64,000 bases of DNA from Microvirga pudoricolor (GCF_016892705.1 NZ_JAFEMB010000001.1:1798001-1862000), one strand, 5' to 3'. Positions 43,422-54,787 are shown, numbered from the stretch's first letter. Made by a program: numbers and translations. Notes: generated from the letters alone by a model not told the origin.

Positions 43422-44957
43422 ATGAAGGCTGGAATCGACATGGGGGCGATCTCCACCGGCGGCGGTCAGGCCCTGCTCGACCTCGAGGAGCTCCTGGCCA
43501 CCCGCCTGCTCGTCCAGGGCAATTCGGGCTCGGGCAAGTCGCACCTCCTGCGCCGCCTCCTGGAACAGAGCGCGCCCCTGGTTCAGCAATGCGTGGTGGA
43601 CCCGGAGGGCGACTTTGTCACCTTAGGCGACAAGTTCGGCCACGTGGTGGTGGACGCCTCCCGCACCGAGGGCGACCTCCAGCGCATCGCCGCCCGGGTG
43701 CGCCAGCACCGGGTCTCGGTGGTGCTCAACCTGGAAGGCCTCGATGCCGAGCAGCAGATGCGCTGCGCGGCGGCGTTTCTCGGCGGCCTCTTCGATGCCG
43801 ACCGGGACCTCTGGTACCCCATGCTGGTGGTGGTGGACGAGGCCCAGCTCTTCGCGCCCGCGGCCGCCGGCGAGGTGTCGGACGAGGCCCGTAAGGTGTC
43901 GCTCGGCGCCATGACCAACCTCATGTGTCGGGGCCGCAAGCGAGGCCTTGCCGGCATCATCGCGACCCAGCGCCTCGCCAAGCTCGCCAAGAACGTGGCG
44001 GCCGAGGCCTCGAATTTTCTCATGGGCCGCACCTTCCTGGACATCGACATGGCCCGCGCGGCGGATCTGCTCGGCATGGAGCGCCGCCAGGCCGAGATGT
44101 TCCGCGACCTGGAGCGGGGCCATTTCGTGGCCCTCGGACCGGCCCTGTCCCGCCGGCCCGTCCCGGTGCGCATCGGCGCGGTGGAGACCTCGGCCCGCAG
44201 CGGCTCCTTCAAGCTGATGCCGCTCCCGGAGCAGCCCGCCGAGGATGCCCGCGACCTCATCTTCAAGGCGGGCCAGGACGAGCCCGCCCGCCCGGCTCCC
44301 GCCCCGCGTCGCCCCGTGGCCCCGCCGCCGCCCGGCACCAATGATCTCCTGGCCCAGCTCGTGCGCGCCCGTCCGGCCGCCGCTCCCGAGCCCGCCCCGG
44401 AGATGACGGAGGAATCCAAGGCCGAGCGCGAGGCCGTGCTCGATACGATCCTGCGCGAGATCCTGGACGATCCCGAGGCCGCCTTCCGCACCGTGGCGGT
44501 TCTGTACCAGGATTTCCTGGTCCGCTGCCGCATCCGCCGGGTCTCCGGCGAGCCCCCGAATCTGCCCGCGTTCCGGCGTCGCCTCGCCGTCGCCCGCGCG
44601 GGCGTCGACACCGCCACCGCCGAGGGCTCGGAATGGGGTCGGGCCATGACCTTCGCGGCGGATTTGTCCGAGGACATCCAGGGCGTGTTCCTGCTCCTCG
44701 CCCGCGCCGCCCTGGAGGGCGCACCCTGTCCGCCGGACGGCGAGATCGCGCGGGCCTGCGGCAGCCGCTCGCCGGGCCGGGCCCGGCGCCTCGTGGCCTA
44801 TCTGGAGAGCCGCAACATCGTGGTGACCCGCAACGATACCAGGGGCCTGCGGATCATCGCGCTCCCCGATCTCGGCTGGGAGACCGGACCCGGCGACCCC
44901 AATGCCTTCGAGGAGCCGCAGGCCCCGGATCCACAGGACCTTTTCGCGGCGGGGTGA
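43422..44957 (+). CDS. HerA/VirB4-like DUF87 ATPase
   Basis: A 511-residue ATPase of the HerA-FtsK superfamily. Walker A is LLVQGNSGSGKSHLLRRLLE, the strand VVDPEGDFVTLGDKFGH follows, Walker B is LVVVDEAQLFAP, and the arginine-rich segment RGRKRGLAGIIATQRLAKL matches HerA-type proteins. A Pro/Ala-rich linker (about residues 285-330) leads to a C-terminal domain I do not recognise. HerA usually pairs with NurA nuclease in end resection, but no NurA gene is near. Its role is therefore uncertain: DNA transport, repair or a defence-like function are options. Confidence 0.85.
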   Translation: MKAGIDMGAISTGGGQALLDLEELLATRLLVQGNSGSGKSHLLRRLLEQSAPLVQQCVVDPEGDFVTLGDKFGHVVVDASRTEGDLQRIAARVRQHRVSVVLNLEGLDAEQQMRCAAAFLGGLFDADRDLWYPMLVVVDEAQLFAPAAAGEVSDEARKVSLGAMTNLMCRGRKRGLAGIIATQRLAKLAKNVAAEASNFLMGRTFLDIDMARAADLLGMERRQAEMFRDLERGHFVALGPALSRRPVPVRIGAVETSARSGSFKLMPLPEQPAEDARDLIFKAGQDEPARPAPAPRRPVAPPPPGTNDLLAQLVRARPAAAPEPAPEMTEESKAEREAVLDTILREILDDPEAAFRTVAVLYQDFLVRCRIRRVSGEPPNLPAFRRRLAVARAGVDTATAEGSEWGRAMTFAADLSEDIQGVFLLLARAALEGAPCPPDGEIARACGSRSPGRARRLVAYLESRNIVVTRNDTRGLRIIALPDLGWETGPGDPNAFEEPQAPDPQDLFAAG

Positions 44958-45039
44958 GGGGAGGCTCCTGGGAGACCGGGACCGGCGCCCTAGTTTGATG
45001 GGGTGGCCCGGCCGTTTCGGGCCGGATACCCCTGTTGCG

Positions 45040-46893
<1,854 letters not shown>

Positions 46894-46953
46894 GCGTCTT
46901 TGGAGACCTGACGCACAGTCTCATCCTGAGAGAATGGCGGAGTCATTCGTCTC

Positions 46954-47071
46954 GACCTCATCCTGAGGGCCCGCTTAAGCGGGCGTCTCGAAGGATGGTC
47001 CAGCGGAGTGCTGCCGGTGCCAACTGGAGCCCTCCTTCGAGACGGCCTGACGGCCTCCTCAGGATGAGGTC
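46954..47071. repeat. Inverted repeat between exporter and regulator genes
   Basis: The left arm GACCTCATCCTGAGG...CGTCTCGAAGGATGG (46954-46998) is mirrored by CCTCCTTCGAGACGGCC...CCTCAGGATGAGGTC (47030-47071). Each arm contains an inner palindrome (CCCGCTTAAGCGGG in the left). The 219-base gap between convergent genes is almost entirely this element. CTCATCCTGAGG repeats of this kind are abundant in Hyphomicrobiales genomes. It could act as a bidirectional terminator. Confidence 0.85.
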
Positions 47072-47112
47072 GAGAGAGGTCGAGAACGCTTCCTTGGCAC
47101 GATGCCTGTTGA

Positions 47113-47820
47113 TCAAGCCGCCGAACGGGCCGCGTCGTCCCCAAGCTGCAGCCCGAACAACCGCGCGAATTGCCTGTGTCCTTCGGGCGTGATCCGCAGC
47201 GCCCGGTTGTCACGCTGGCGTTCGATCCAGCCGTGGTCGAGGCAGTGGCGGCACAAGGCCGCGCCCACAACTCCCGCGAGATGGGACCGGCGTTCCGTCC
47301 AATCGAGGCAGGGCTTGCAGAAGATGCGCTTGGACAGGCCTGCGCGTTCGAGGGAGACGCCGATGGAGGCGAAAAATGCCCGGCCGTCCGGCGTCACCTC
47401 GCCGCCGTCGGGGCTCAAGGCCACATGGCCCCGGTCCTGGAGCGCATCGGCCATGCCGACGCCGAGGCGCCCGGCGAGATGGTCGTAGCAGGTGCGCGCG
47501 AGCTGGAGCGCAGGATCGCCCGGCACGCGGGCGCGGCGCGGACGGAGATCGGCGGCCACGTTGGCCATGGCCTCGATCATGCGGCCGACCTCCGGCGAGG
47601 CGAGGCGGAAATAGCGGTTGCGGCCGAGCGGCGTCACGGCCAGGAGCCCCAGATCCGTGAGCTTGGCCAGATGGCCGCTCGTGGTCGAGGCCGAGACGCG
47701 GGCGAGATAGGCCAGTTCCTTGGCGGTGCGGGAACGCCCATCCATGAGGGCCAGGAGAATGGCCGCCCGGGCGGAATCGGCCACGGCGGCGGCCACGGAG
47801 GCAAGGTGATCGGTGCTCAT
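47113..47820 (-). CDS. ArsR/MarR-like winged-helix regulator with Cys-rich C-terminal half
   Basis: A 235-residue regulator. The N-terminal winged helix (SARAAILLALMDGRSRTAKEL; VSASTTSGHLAKLTDLGLLA) is ArsR-like. The C-terminal half has IFCKPCLDWTERRSHLAG and AALCRHCLDHGW, a possible CxxC-H-CxxC metal or redox site, followed by a second wing-like segment (IERQRDNRALRITPEGHRQF). It is divergent from the amidohydrolase at 47954 (133-base gap) and may control it. The inducer is unknown. Confidence 0.88.
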   Translation of the reverse strand: MSTDHLASVAAAVADSARAAILLALMDGRSRTAKELAYLARVSASTTSGHLAKLTDLGLLAVTPLGRNRYFRLASPEVGRMIEAMANVAADLRPRRARVPGDPALQLARTCYDHLAGRLGVGMADALQDRGHVALSPDGGEVTPDGRAFFASIGVSLERAGLSKRIFCKPCLDWTERRSHLAGVVGAALCRHCLDHGWIERQRDNRALRITPEGHRQFARLFGLQLGDDAARSAA

Positions 47821-47953
47821 GGGTCCAGTTTAGGCCGCCGCCACCGAAACGCCATCGCGAACGCTTCGGCGGGGGGCGAAGGATCCTCAGGCTTTCGCAG
47901 GGGCATTTCAGGGCGTAAGGAGACGCGAAACGTAACCCAGAAGGATTTTGCCC

Positions 47954-49393
47954 GTGCAGAACGACCGCCTGAGCCTCGATGAAATCGTCCGTCACGTGGA
48001 GGCCCGCGCGGCGGATTACTGCGCGTCGAGCGACCGGATCTGGGCCATGCCGGAACTGGCCTTCGAGGAGCACCGCTCCGTGGAGGAGCAGATCGCCATG
48101 CTGGAACGGGACGGCTTCCGGATCACCCGCAACGTCGCCGGCATGGCGACCGCGTTCATCGCGGAGGCCGGAGGGGGCGGGCCCGTCATCGCGGTCCTCG
48201 GTGAGTTCGACGCCCTGCCGGATCTCGCCCAGGAGGCGGGCGTCACGGAGCACAAGCCGACCATGGCCGGGACGCCGGGCCATGGCTGCGGCCACAACCT
48301 CCTCGGCTCCGGCTCGGCGCTCGCCGCCGTCGCCCTGAAGATGGCGCTGGAAGAGGCCGGGATCGCCGGCACGGTGCGCTATTATGGCTGCCCGGCGGAG
48401 GAGAGCGGATCGGGCAAGACCTTCATGGCCCGCCACGGCTCCTTCGACGACGTGGACGCGGCGTTCTCGTGGCATCCGAGCGTGGTCAACGAGGTGCAGA
48501 CCACGAGTTCGCTCGCCACCGTGCAGGCCTATTTCCGCTTCAAGGGCCGCGCCGCCCACGCCGCCGCGATCCCGCATCTCGGCCGCTCGGCCCTCGATGC
48601 GGTGGAGTTGATGAATGTGGGCGTGAACTACATGCGCGAGCACATGCCGTCCGACGCCCGCGTGCATTACTCCATCACCAATACCGGCGGCGATGCCCCG
48701 AACGTGGTGCAGGCTTACGCGGAATCGCTTTATCTGGTGCGCTCGCCCGAACTCGCCGACGCCCAAAAACTGTTCGAGCGCGTGAAGAGGATCGCCGAGG
48801 GCGCGGCGCTGATGACGGAAACCAGCGTGTCGGTGCAGATCACCGACGCCACCTCCAACGTGCTGCCCAACAAGGCCCTGCAAGGCGCCATGTACGAGAA
48901 CATGCGCCGTCTCGGGCCGCCCGCTTTCGACGCGGCCGATCGGGCCTTCGCCGAGAAGCTCCAGAGGGCCTCGCTGACGGACGAGGACATCCTGGCGAGC
49001 GTGAAGCCGCACGACGTGTCGCTTAAAGTCAAGGTGCTGCACGACGGGATCCTGGCCATGCCGGAGCGCGAGACCGTCATGATGGGAACGACCGATGTGG
49101 GTGACGTGAGCTGGGTGGTGCCCACCGCCCAGTGCCACGCGGCCTGCTTCGCCATCGGGACGCCCTTCCACACCTGGCAGCTCGTGGCCCAGGGCAACCT
49201 GCCCGCCGCCCACAAGGGCATGGTGCTGGCCGCCAAGGCCATGGCGGCCACGGCCGCCGATGCCTTCCGCAACCCGGACCTCATCGCCCGTGCCAAGGCC
49301 GAGCTGAAGGAGCGCACCGGCGGCAAGGCTTATGTCTGTCCGATCCCGGACGATGTGACGCCCGAAGACCTGCGGGGCAAGAAAGCCGCGTAG
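47954..49393 (+). CDS. M20-family amidohydrolase, AbgB-like
   Basis: A 479-residue AbgB-type hydrolase of the p-aminobenzoyl-glutamate utilisation group. The metal motifs are ALPDLAQEAGVTE, TPGHGCGHNLLGSG, YYGCPAEESGSGK and SWHPSVVNEVQ, and the dimerisation region is RFKGRAAHAAAIPHLGRSALD. The GTG at 47954 is preferred: AAGGA (47941-47945) lies eight bases upstream, while the TTG two codons earlier is too close to it. It may release amino acid from N-acyl or aminobenzoyl conjugates; the natural substrate is unknown. Confidence 0.9.
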   Translation: MQNDRLSLDEIVRHVEARAADYCASSDRIWAMPELAFEEHRSVEEQIAMLERDGFRITRNVAGMATAFIAEAGGGGPVIAVLGEFDALPDLAQEAGVTEHKPTMAGTPGHGCGHNLLGSGSALAAVALKMALEEAGIAGTVRYYGCPAEESGSGKTFMARHGSFDDVDAAFSWHPSVVNEVQTTSSLATVQAYFRFKGRAAHAAAIPHLGRSALDAVELMNVGVNYMREHMPSDARVHYSITNTGGDAPNVVQAYAESLYLVRSPELADAQKLFERVKRIAEGAALMTETSVSVQITDATSNVLPNKALQGAMYENMRRLGPPAFDAADRAFAEKLQRASLTDEDILASVKPHDVSLKVKVLHDGILAMPERETVMMGTTDVGDVSWVVPTAQCHAACFAIGTPFHTWQLVAQGNLPAAHKGMVLAAKAMAATAADAFRNPDLIARAKAELKERTGGKAYVCPIPDDVTPEDLRGKKAA

Positions 49394-49426
49394 GGCTTCG
49401 GCGCTCCTGTCTCCTTCACGTCCACG

Positions 49427-49454
49427 AGATGCCCTGGTGGTTGCCTGGGCATCT
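49427..49454 (+). terminator. Hairpin after the AbgB-like gene
   Basis: AGATGCCC and GGGCATCT form a perfect 8-bp stem with a 12-base loop, 34 bases after the stop, followed by TGCATTTTGG. The weak T content suggests a moderate terminator before the dioxygenase gene. Confidence 0.5.
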
Positions 49455-49543
49455 TGCATTTTGGCAAGTTATCCTTGGCGATGCAGGGATCGATTGTGCG
49501 CCCTTGCAAGCATATCTTGAGCCCACACGCCAAGGAGGGCGCC

Positions 49544-50482
49544 ATGCAGCTCACTGGAATTCATCATCTCACCGCCGTCACGGCGAATGCGCCGGGCAAT
49601 CACGACTTTTACACGGGGGCGCTCGGCATGCGCCTCGTCAAGAAGACCGTCAACCAGGACGATGTCAGCGCCTACCACCTGTTCTATGCGGACGGGCTCG
49701 CCTCACCGGGCTCGGACCTGACCTTCTTCGACTGGCCCGTCGGCCGCGAGCGCCGGGGCACCCACAGCGTCACGCAGACGGCGCTTCGGGTCGGCGGCCA
49801 GGAGGCGCTGGAATGGTGGACGAAGCGCTTCGACGAGCGCGGCATCGCCCATACGGGCATCGTGGAGCGGGATGGGCGGCTCTGGGTCGATTTCGAGGAT
49901 CCGGAAGGCCAGCGCCTCGGTCTCGTGGACGACGGCGGCGCGGGTGACGCGCATCCGTGGGACCGCAGCCCCGTGCCCGAGCGCTACCAGATTCGGGGCC
50001 TGGGCCCCATCACCATGAGCGTGCCGAAGCTCGACCGCACCGCCCGCGTTCTCACCGAGGGCATGGATATGCGCGCCGCACGGGAATACCGCATCGGAGA
50101 GCGCAGCATCCACGTGTTCGAGATGGGAGCGGGCGGTCCCGCCGCCGAACTGCACGTGGCGGTCGATCCCGGCCTGCCGCCGGCCCAGCCGGGCGCGGGC
50201 GGCGTGCACCATGTGGCGTTCCGCACGCCGAACGAGCAGACCTACCAGGAATGCTGGGAGCGCCTGCAGACCCTGCGGGCACCGTCCAGCGGCCCGGTCG
50301 ACCGGTATTATTTCAAGAGCCTGTACTTCCGGGAGCCCGGCGGCATCCTGTTCGAGGTCGCCACCGACGGACCGGGCTTCGCCACGGACGAGCCCCTGGC
50401 CACCTTGGGCGAAAGCCTCGCGCTGCCGCCCTTCCTGGAGCCGCGCCGGGCCCAGATCGAGGCGGGTCTGAAGCCGCTCTGA
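49544..50482 (+). CDS. VOC-family ring-cleaving dioxygenase (MhqO-like)
   Basis: A 312-residue type I extradiol dioxygenase homologue with two VOC modules. The metal ligands are likely His8 ([10 protein letters not shown]), a His in [10 protein letters not shown] (second module) and Glu in [13 protein letters not shown]. The phrase [24 protein letters not shown] is characteristic of the MhqA/MhqO glyoxalase-like family, often induced by quinones. The ATG at 49544 has AAGGAGGGC upstream. It lies 164 bases before an FMN reductase gene, so the two may act on quinone-type stress (inference). Confidence 0.9.
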   Translation: MQLTGIHHLTAVTANAPGNHDFYTGALGMRLVKKTVNQDDVSAYHLFYADGLASPGSDLTFFDWPVGRERRGTHSVTQTALRVGGQEALEWWTKRFDERGIAHTGIVERDGRLWVDFEDPEGQRLGLVDDGGAGDAHPWDRSPVPERYQIRGLGPITMSVPKLDRTARVLTEGMDMRAAREYRIGERSIHVFEMGAGGPAAELHVAVDPGLPPAQPGAGGVHHVAFRTPNEQTYQECWERLQTLRAPSSGPVDRYYFKSLYFREPGGILFEVATDGPGFATDEPLATLGESLALPPFLEPRRAQIEAGLKPL

Positions 50483-50646
50483 CAATCTCGGGAGGGCCGC
50501 CCTGCTCGCATGGCAGGGTGGCCTCATCCGGGATTCTACCATCCGCGCACCTGTCCTCGATGCTGTGAAGGCTTGCACTTGCGGGCTTGGGACGTGTCGT
50601 AGGGTCAATCCTGCTGCGCCCGATCGATCATAAAAGGGAACATGTT

Positions 50647-51213
50647 TTGGCCTTCAAGCTTCACGTTGTCATTTGCAGCACCCGTCCCACCCGCATCGGC
50701 CCGTCCATTGCCGGGTGGTTTCACAAGGAGGCCGTCGCCCATGGCGGGTTCGATGCCGAATTGGTCGATATCGCGGCTTTCAATCTTCCGGTTTTCGACG
50801 AGCCGGAGCATCCGCGCCTGCGCAACTACCGGCACGCCCACACCAAGGCCTGGAGCGCCAAGGTGAGCGAGGCCGACGCCTTCGTGTTCGTGACGCCGGA
50901 ATACAATTTCGGGCCGCCGCCGTCGCTGGTGAACGCCATGAATTACCTGGTGACGGAATGGCACTACAAGCCGGCGGCCTTCGTCAGCTACGGTGGTATC
51001 TCCGGCGGCCTGCGGGCTGTTCAGATGGAAAAGCTGATGCTGACCACCTTCAAGATGATGCCGATCCCTGAGGCCGTCACCATCCCGATGGTGTCGCAAT
51101 ATTTCGACGACGAGCAGAATTTCAGCCCGAGCGAAATCACGCAAAAATCCGTGAAGCCGCTGTTGGACGAGCTGGCGCGCTGGACCGGCGCCCTCAAGCC
51201 GTTGCGGGCATAG
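50647..51213 (+). CDS. NAD(P)H-dependent FMN reductase
   Basis: A 188-residue flavodoxin-like reductase. The FMN phosphate loop is VVICSTRPTRIGPSIAGWF, and PEYNFGPPPSLVNAMNYL and SYGGISGGLRAV are the other diagnostic segments. The TTG at 50647 is the best start: AAAAGGGAA lies seven bases upstream and the loop follows at once; longer in-frame starts are not conserved. It probably reduces quinones or azo/chromate compounds, or supplies FMNH2. Confidence 0.92.
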   Translation: MAFKLHVVICSTRPTRIGPSIAGWFHKEAVAHGGFDAELVDIAAFNLPVFDEPEHPRLRNYRHAHTKAWSAKVSEADAFVFVTPEYNFGPPPSLVNAMNYLVTEWHYKPAAFVSYGGISGGLRAVQMEKLMLTTFKMMPIPEAVTIPMVSQYFDDEQNFSPSEITQKSVKPLLDELARWTGALKPLRA

Positions 51214-51273
51214 CCCAGCCTCGCGGCTAGGCTCTTGTTTTCCAAGTTCCGGCCTCTCAAGCTCCCGCCTGCC

Positions 51274-53250
51274 TCAGATGACGAACAGGTCCTTGTGGGT
51301 GATCGAGAGGCCCTTTGCGAGCTTGGCGACCTGAACGGCCGCCAACGCGCCGGTCCCGTCCGGGTCGTACGACAGGAGGCCCGTCTTCTTGTCGTAGAGA
51401 ATGCGATCGGACGCGTCGTGCGCCTTCGCTCCCGTCCAAAAAGCCGCTTTCTTGATCTCGGCGGGCTTTGCCGGCGAGCCTTTGCGGGCGAGAGCCGCGA
51501 AGGCCTTGTGACCGAGATGGATCGCGTCGTCCGCAACCGAGAAATCCGTGATCCGGTCGACATTCCCGGGGCCGGGGGCGGTGTCGAAGACGAAGATGTC
51601 TCCTCCGGCCTTACCGGTGAGCGTGTCGTTGCCAAGCTTGCCCGCAAGCCTGTCATGCCCGTCGCCGCCGACGAGATTGTTCTTGGCCTTGGTGCCGTTG
51701 AGAATCTTGTTCTCGGGATTAGGCGGTAGCGTTGGGGGCAGGGTTGGAGTGCCCTGCGTTACGGGTGTCACGGGGATTTCCGGAGTGACAGGCGGGGTAG
51801 GGGTGGTCGGCGGAGTGGGATCGGTTGGAGTGGTCGGCGGAGTTGGATCGACAGGCACCGTGGCGGTGAGGTCCGCCAGGGACACATCGCCGTCGGAGAA
51901 CCGGAACGTTTCCACGTCCCGCACCGTATCGCTGCCGTCGCGGGCCGCCAGGAAATCCACGATGCGAAGCGACCCGTCGGCATTCTTCGTCACGGCGTAC
52001 TGCGTCCGGGTGCCCGAGAGGATCATCGTATCCTGGCCGGAAGCACCTTGGATTATATCGTCGCCCGCTCCGCCCGTCAGAACATCCTGGCCAGCCCCGC
52101 CCCAGAGCACATCGTCGCCGCCGTTCCCGACCAGGGTGTCGTTGTGATAGCCGCCGTCCAGCCTGTCGGCGGCGTTCGTGCCGGTCCAGGTCAGTCCGGT
52201 GACGTGCGCCGGGCCCGAGAAGTTCGCATGGACCACCGCGTCAGCGGGTTTGCCCTGGGTGGTGAAATCCAGGGGCGTGAGCCCGTAAGAGGCCGGATCG
52301 GCGCCCTGGTAATAGGCCCAGAGCAGCGCGCCATCGAGCCATTGGCCGCCGTAGTTCTGCATCACATGGTACAGGGCCTCATAGCAGTCGCGCTGCTCCT
52401 GGAGGTCGACCGTGCTCCCGTACGGGATCCAGCCCGGGCTGAGGTTCACGCCGTCGTAGCTGCCGTAGCCGATCTCCGTGAAGATGACCTTTTTGCCCCA
52501 TTGCTCGGACAGGTTCTTCCACGTGTCGATCACGGAGGTGGCGCCGTAGACGGCGATGGAATTCCAGTTGACCGACGGCTTGATCCAGGTGTCGATCAAC
52601 TCAGCGACGGTGGGATGGGTGCTGTTGGCCTGCCCCTGCGCCATCATGCTGAAATACGCATCGACGCCGATATAGTCGAGCTTGTCCCAGAACTGGATTT
52701 TCAACGCCTCGCTGTCGGTGCCCGCATAGATCACCTGGCCGCTGAACACGGCCCGCACCGCATCGGCGATCTCGCCCCATTTTTGCGTGTAGCCCGGCTT
52801 GGAGGGGTCGGTCATGCTCTTCATCTCGGTGCCGATGCAGACCATGGAGACGCCGGTTCTCTCGGCCACCTTGGCGTATTCCACCATCATGGCCTTGTAG
52901 TTGGAGAACCAGAGGTCGGGGTTCGTGGGCGCGATCTCGGCGCGCCACGTACCCACCTCGTCGTTCACTTCCACGTGAGGCTTGAGCACCACCTTCAGGC
53001 CTCGGGACAGGCTGTCCCGGATCGCCTCCTCGACCTGGGCGAGGGTGTCGCTGCGCCCCGCCATGATCCCCATCGTGTTGCTGGTCTTGTCCGGCATGAA
53101 GAAGGCCGGCACGATCGAGATCGTGTTGGCGCCCGCAGCCTTGATCTGATCCATGGCCTCGCGGCCGCGGCCGGCCTCCTGGTAGCGGCCGCCCCAGAAG
53201 GCCGGGAGGCTGATGCCCTCCCACGTCATGGTGTCTTCGCTGCCTGCCAT
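51274..53250 (-). CDS. GH113-like glycosidase with RTX calcium-binding repeats
   Basis: A 658-residue two-part protein. Residues about 10-340 form a TIM-barrel glycosidase like GH113 mannanases, with the probable acid/base Glu142 (VCIGTEMKSM) and nucleophile Glu259 (VIFTEIGYGS). Next come RTX nonapeptides (GNGGDDVLWGGAGQDVL and so on, about 358-410), a Pro/Thr-rich linker (PTPPTTPTDPTPPTTPTPP) and a second RTX block (NNLVGGDGHDRLAGKLGN). There is no N-terminal signal peptide, as expected for type I secretion with a C-terminal signal. No secretion ATPase gene is in the window. Start ATG 53250. Confidence 0.88.
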   Translation of the reverse strand: MAGSEDTMTWEGISLPAFWGGRYQEAGRGREAMDQIKAAGANTISIVPAFFMPDKTSNTMGIMAGRSDTLAQVEEAIRDSLSRGLKVVLKPHVEVNDEVGTWRAEIAPTNPDLWFSNYKAMMVEYAKVAERTGVSMVCIGTEMKSMTDPSKPGYTQKWGEIADAVRAVFSGQVIYAGTDSEALKIQFWDKLDYIGVDAYFSMMAQGQANSTHPTVAELIDTWIKPSVNWNSIAVYGATSVIDTWKNLSEQWGKKVIFTEIGYGSYDGVNLSPGWIPYGSTVDLQEQRDCYEALYHVMQNYGGQWLDGALLWAYYQGADPASYGLTPLDFTTQGKPADAVVHANFSGPAHVTGLTWTGTNAADRLDGGYHNDTLVGNGGDDVLWGGAGQDVLTGGAGDDIIQGASGQDTMILSGTRTQYAVTKNADGSLRIVDFLAARDGSDTVRDVETFRFSDGDVSLADLTATVPVDPTPPTTPTDPTPPTTPTPPVTPEIPVTPVTQGTPTLPPTLPPNPENKILNGTKAKNNLVGGDGHDRLAGKLGNDTLTGKAGGDIFVFDTAPGPGNVDRITDFSVADDAIHLGHKAFAALARKGSPAKPAEIKKAAFWTGAKAHDASDRILYDKKTGLLSYDPDGTGALAAVQVAKLAKGLSITHKDLFVI

Positions 53251-53628
53251 GGTGGTCCCGTTCCAGTGATATGCCGCAGGGCAGGATGCCCGTCGGCTTG
53301 TGACGCGCACGAATCGTAGTCGAAATAACGTATCGTTATATCCGGATATCTTCCATCGTGACGGGGTGCGGCGCGATGTTGCGCGTGTGCCCCAGCGCAC
53401 AGCCCGGCCGGGACCCGGTCACTACGGTCCCGGCCTTTCGGAAGGTCGGGGGACGGACGCCGCAGCCGGGATGAGCGCGAAGCTTCGCGATATTGCCAAG
53501 GGTACCGGGCCCGCGTACCGTAAGGTCAGGCCTCGGACGCCCCGGTTGTCGCCAGGGCTGGTGCGCCACAGATCCAAGAGGCGGCGTTCTTAAGACTCAG
53601 GACAATCCGTTCGTTCAGGGGACTCTCG
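53251..53628. other. Divergent intergenic region with palindromes
   Basis: These 378 bases separate the glycosidase and the RND adaptor genes and hold no convincing gene. ATAACG-TAT-CGTTAT (53325-53339) is a perfect 15-bp dyad; TATCCGGATA (53339-53348) is a second palindrome that shares a base with it. The pair is AT-rich against a GC-rich background and is well placed as an operator/promoter for the glycosidase or the efflux operon. No regulator gene is adjacent. Confidence 0.5.
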
Positions 53629-54783
53629 ATGTGCCTTCTCCGGACCGTTGGTGTGCTTGGTAGCGTTCTCGTTTCCTCCGTTCTGGCCCTCGGGACGGCC
53701 CAGGCCCAGGGCGGACCGCCCCCGGCGCCGTCCGTGACCGTGGCCAAGCCCGTCGTGAAGGACATTATCGAGCGGGACGATTTCATCGGCCGTTTCGAGG
53801 CCGTCGATCACGTCGACATCCGGGCCCGGGTGTCGGGCTATCTCGACAAGGTGCATTTCCAGGACGGTAGCTTGGTCAAGGCCGGCGACCTGCTCTTCAC
53901 CATCGATCCGCGTCCCTACCAGAACGCCCTTCAGGAGGCGCAGGCCGCCGTGACCTCGGCGGAGGTGCGCCAGACCTTCGCCCAGAGCGATCTCGACCGG
54001 GCCCAGCAGCTGCGCCAGACCGGCAACATCGCCGACCAGGTCTTCGACCAAAGGCGCCAGGCCTTCCTCACCGCCAAGGCCGAGCTCGACCGCTCCCAGG
54101 CGGCCCTGCGCCAGGCCCAGCTCGATGTCGGCTTCACGCAGATCAAGTCGCCGCTTGCGGGCCGCATCTCGCGCAAGCTCGTCTCGGAGGGCAACCTCGT
54201 CACCGCCAACCAGACGGTCCTGACCAACATCGTGTCGCTGGACCCGATCCAGTTCTACTTCGACGTGGATGAGCGCTCCTACCTCGCCTATTCGCGCCAG
54301 GACCAGGGCGGCACCAAGACCTCCACGCACGGGGCCCCCAACGAGGTGTCGCTCACCCTCACGGACGAGCGCCAGGGCACCCGCAACGGCAAGGTCGATT
54401 TCGTCGATAACCGGCTCGATTCCGCAAGCGGCACGATCCGGGCCCGCGCGGTGTTCGAGAACAAGGACCTGTTCCTGACGCCGGGCCTCTTCGGCCGCGT
54501 CACGCTGGGCGGCTCGGACCCCTACAAGGCCGTTCTCCTGCCGGATGAAGCCATCGGCAGCGACCAGGATCGGCGCATCGTCTACGTGGTGGGCGAGAAC
54601 AACCAGACCGCGATCCGGCCCGTGCGCGTGGGACCGCGCATCGACGGCTACCGGGTGATCCGCGAGGGGCTCAAAGGCGACGAGACCGTGGTGGTCAACG
54701 GCATCGTCCGGGTGCGCCCCGGCCAGCCCGTCAGCCCGCAGATGACCATGCTGCCGCCCGTGCGGGAGCGCAACGGCACCTGA
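53629..54783 (+). CDS. RND efflux periplasmic adaptor (AcrA/MexA family)
   Basis: A 384-residue membrane-fusion protein. A signal peptide of about 26 residues ends at AQA-QGG. The lipoyl half-motifs are IRARVSGYLDKVHFQDGSLVKAGDLLFTIDPRPYQ (first, about 64-98) and VGFTQIKSPLAGRISRKLVSEGNLV (second, about 165-190), with a helical hairpin in between (QTFAQSDLDRAQQLRQTGNI). It connects the inner-membrane pump to an outer-membrane channel; no channel gene is adjacent. A hairpin terminator separates it from the pump gene. Confidence 0.94.
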   Translation: MCLLRTVGVLGSVLVSSVLALGTAQAQGGPPPAPSVTVAKPVVKDIIERDDFIGRFEAVDHVDIRARVSGYLDKVHFQDGSLVKAGDLLFTIDPRPYQNALQEAQAAVTSAEVRQTFAQSDLDRAQQLRQTGNIADQVFDQRRQAFLTAKAELDRSQAALRQAQLDVGFTQIKSPLAGRISRKLVSEGNLVTANQTVLTNIVSLDPIQFYFDVDERSYLAYSRQDQGGTKTSTHGAPNEVSLTLTDERQGTRNGKVDFVDNRLDSASGTIRARAVFENKDLFLTPGLFGRVTLGGSDPYKAVLLPDEAIGSDQDRRIVYVVGENNQTAIRPVRVGPRIDGYRVIREGLKGDETVVVNGIVRVRPGQPVSPQMTMLPPVRERNGT

Positions 54784-54787
54784 TCCC

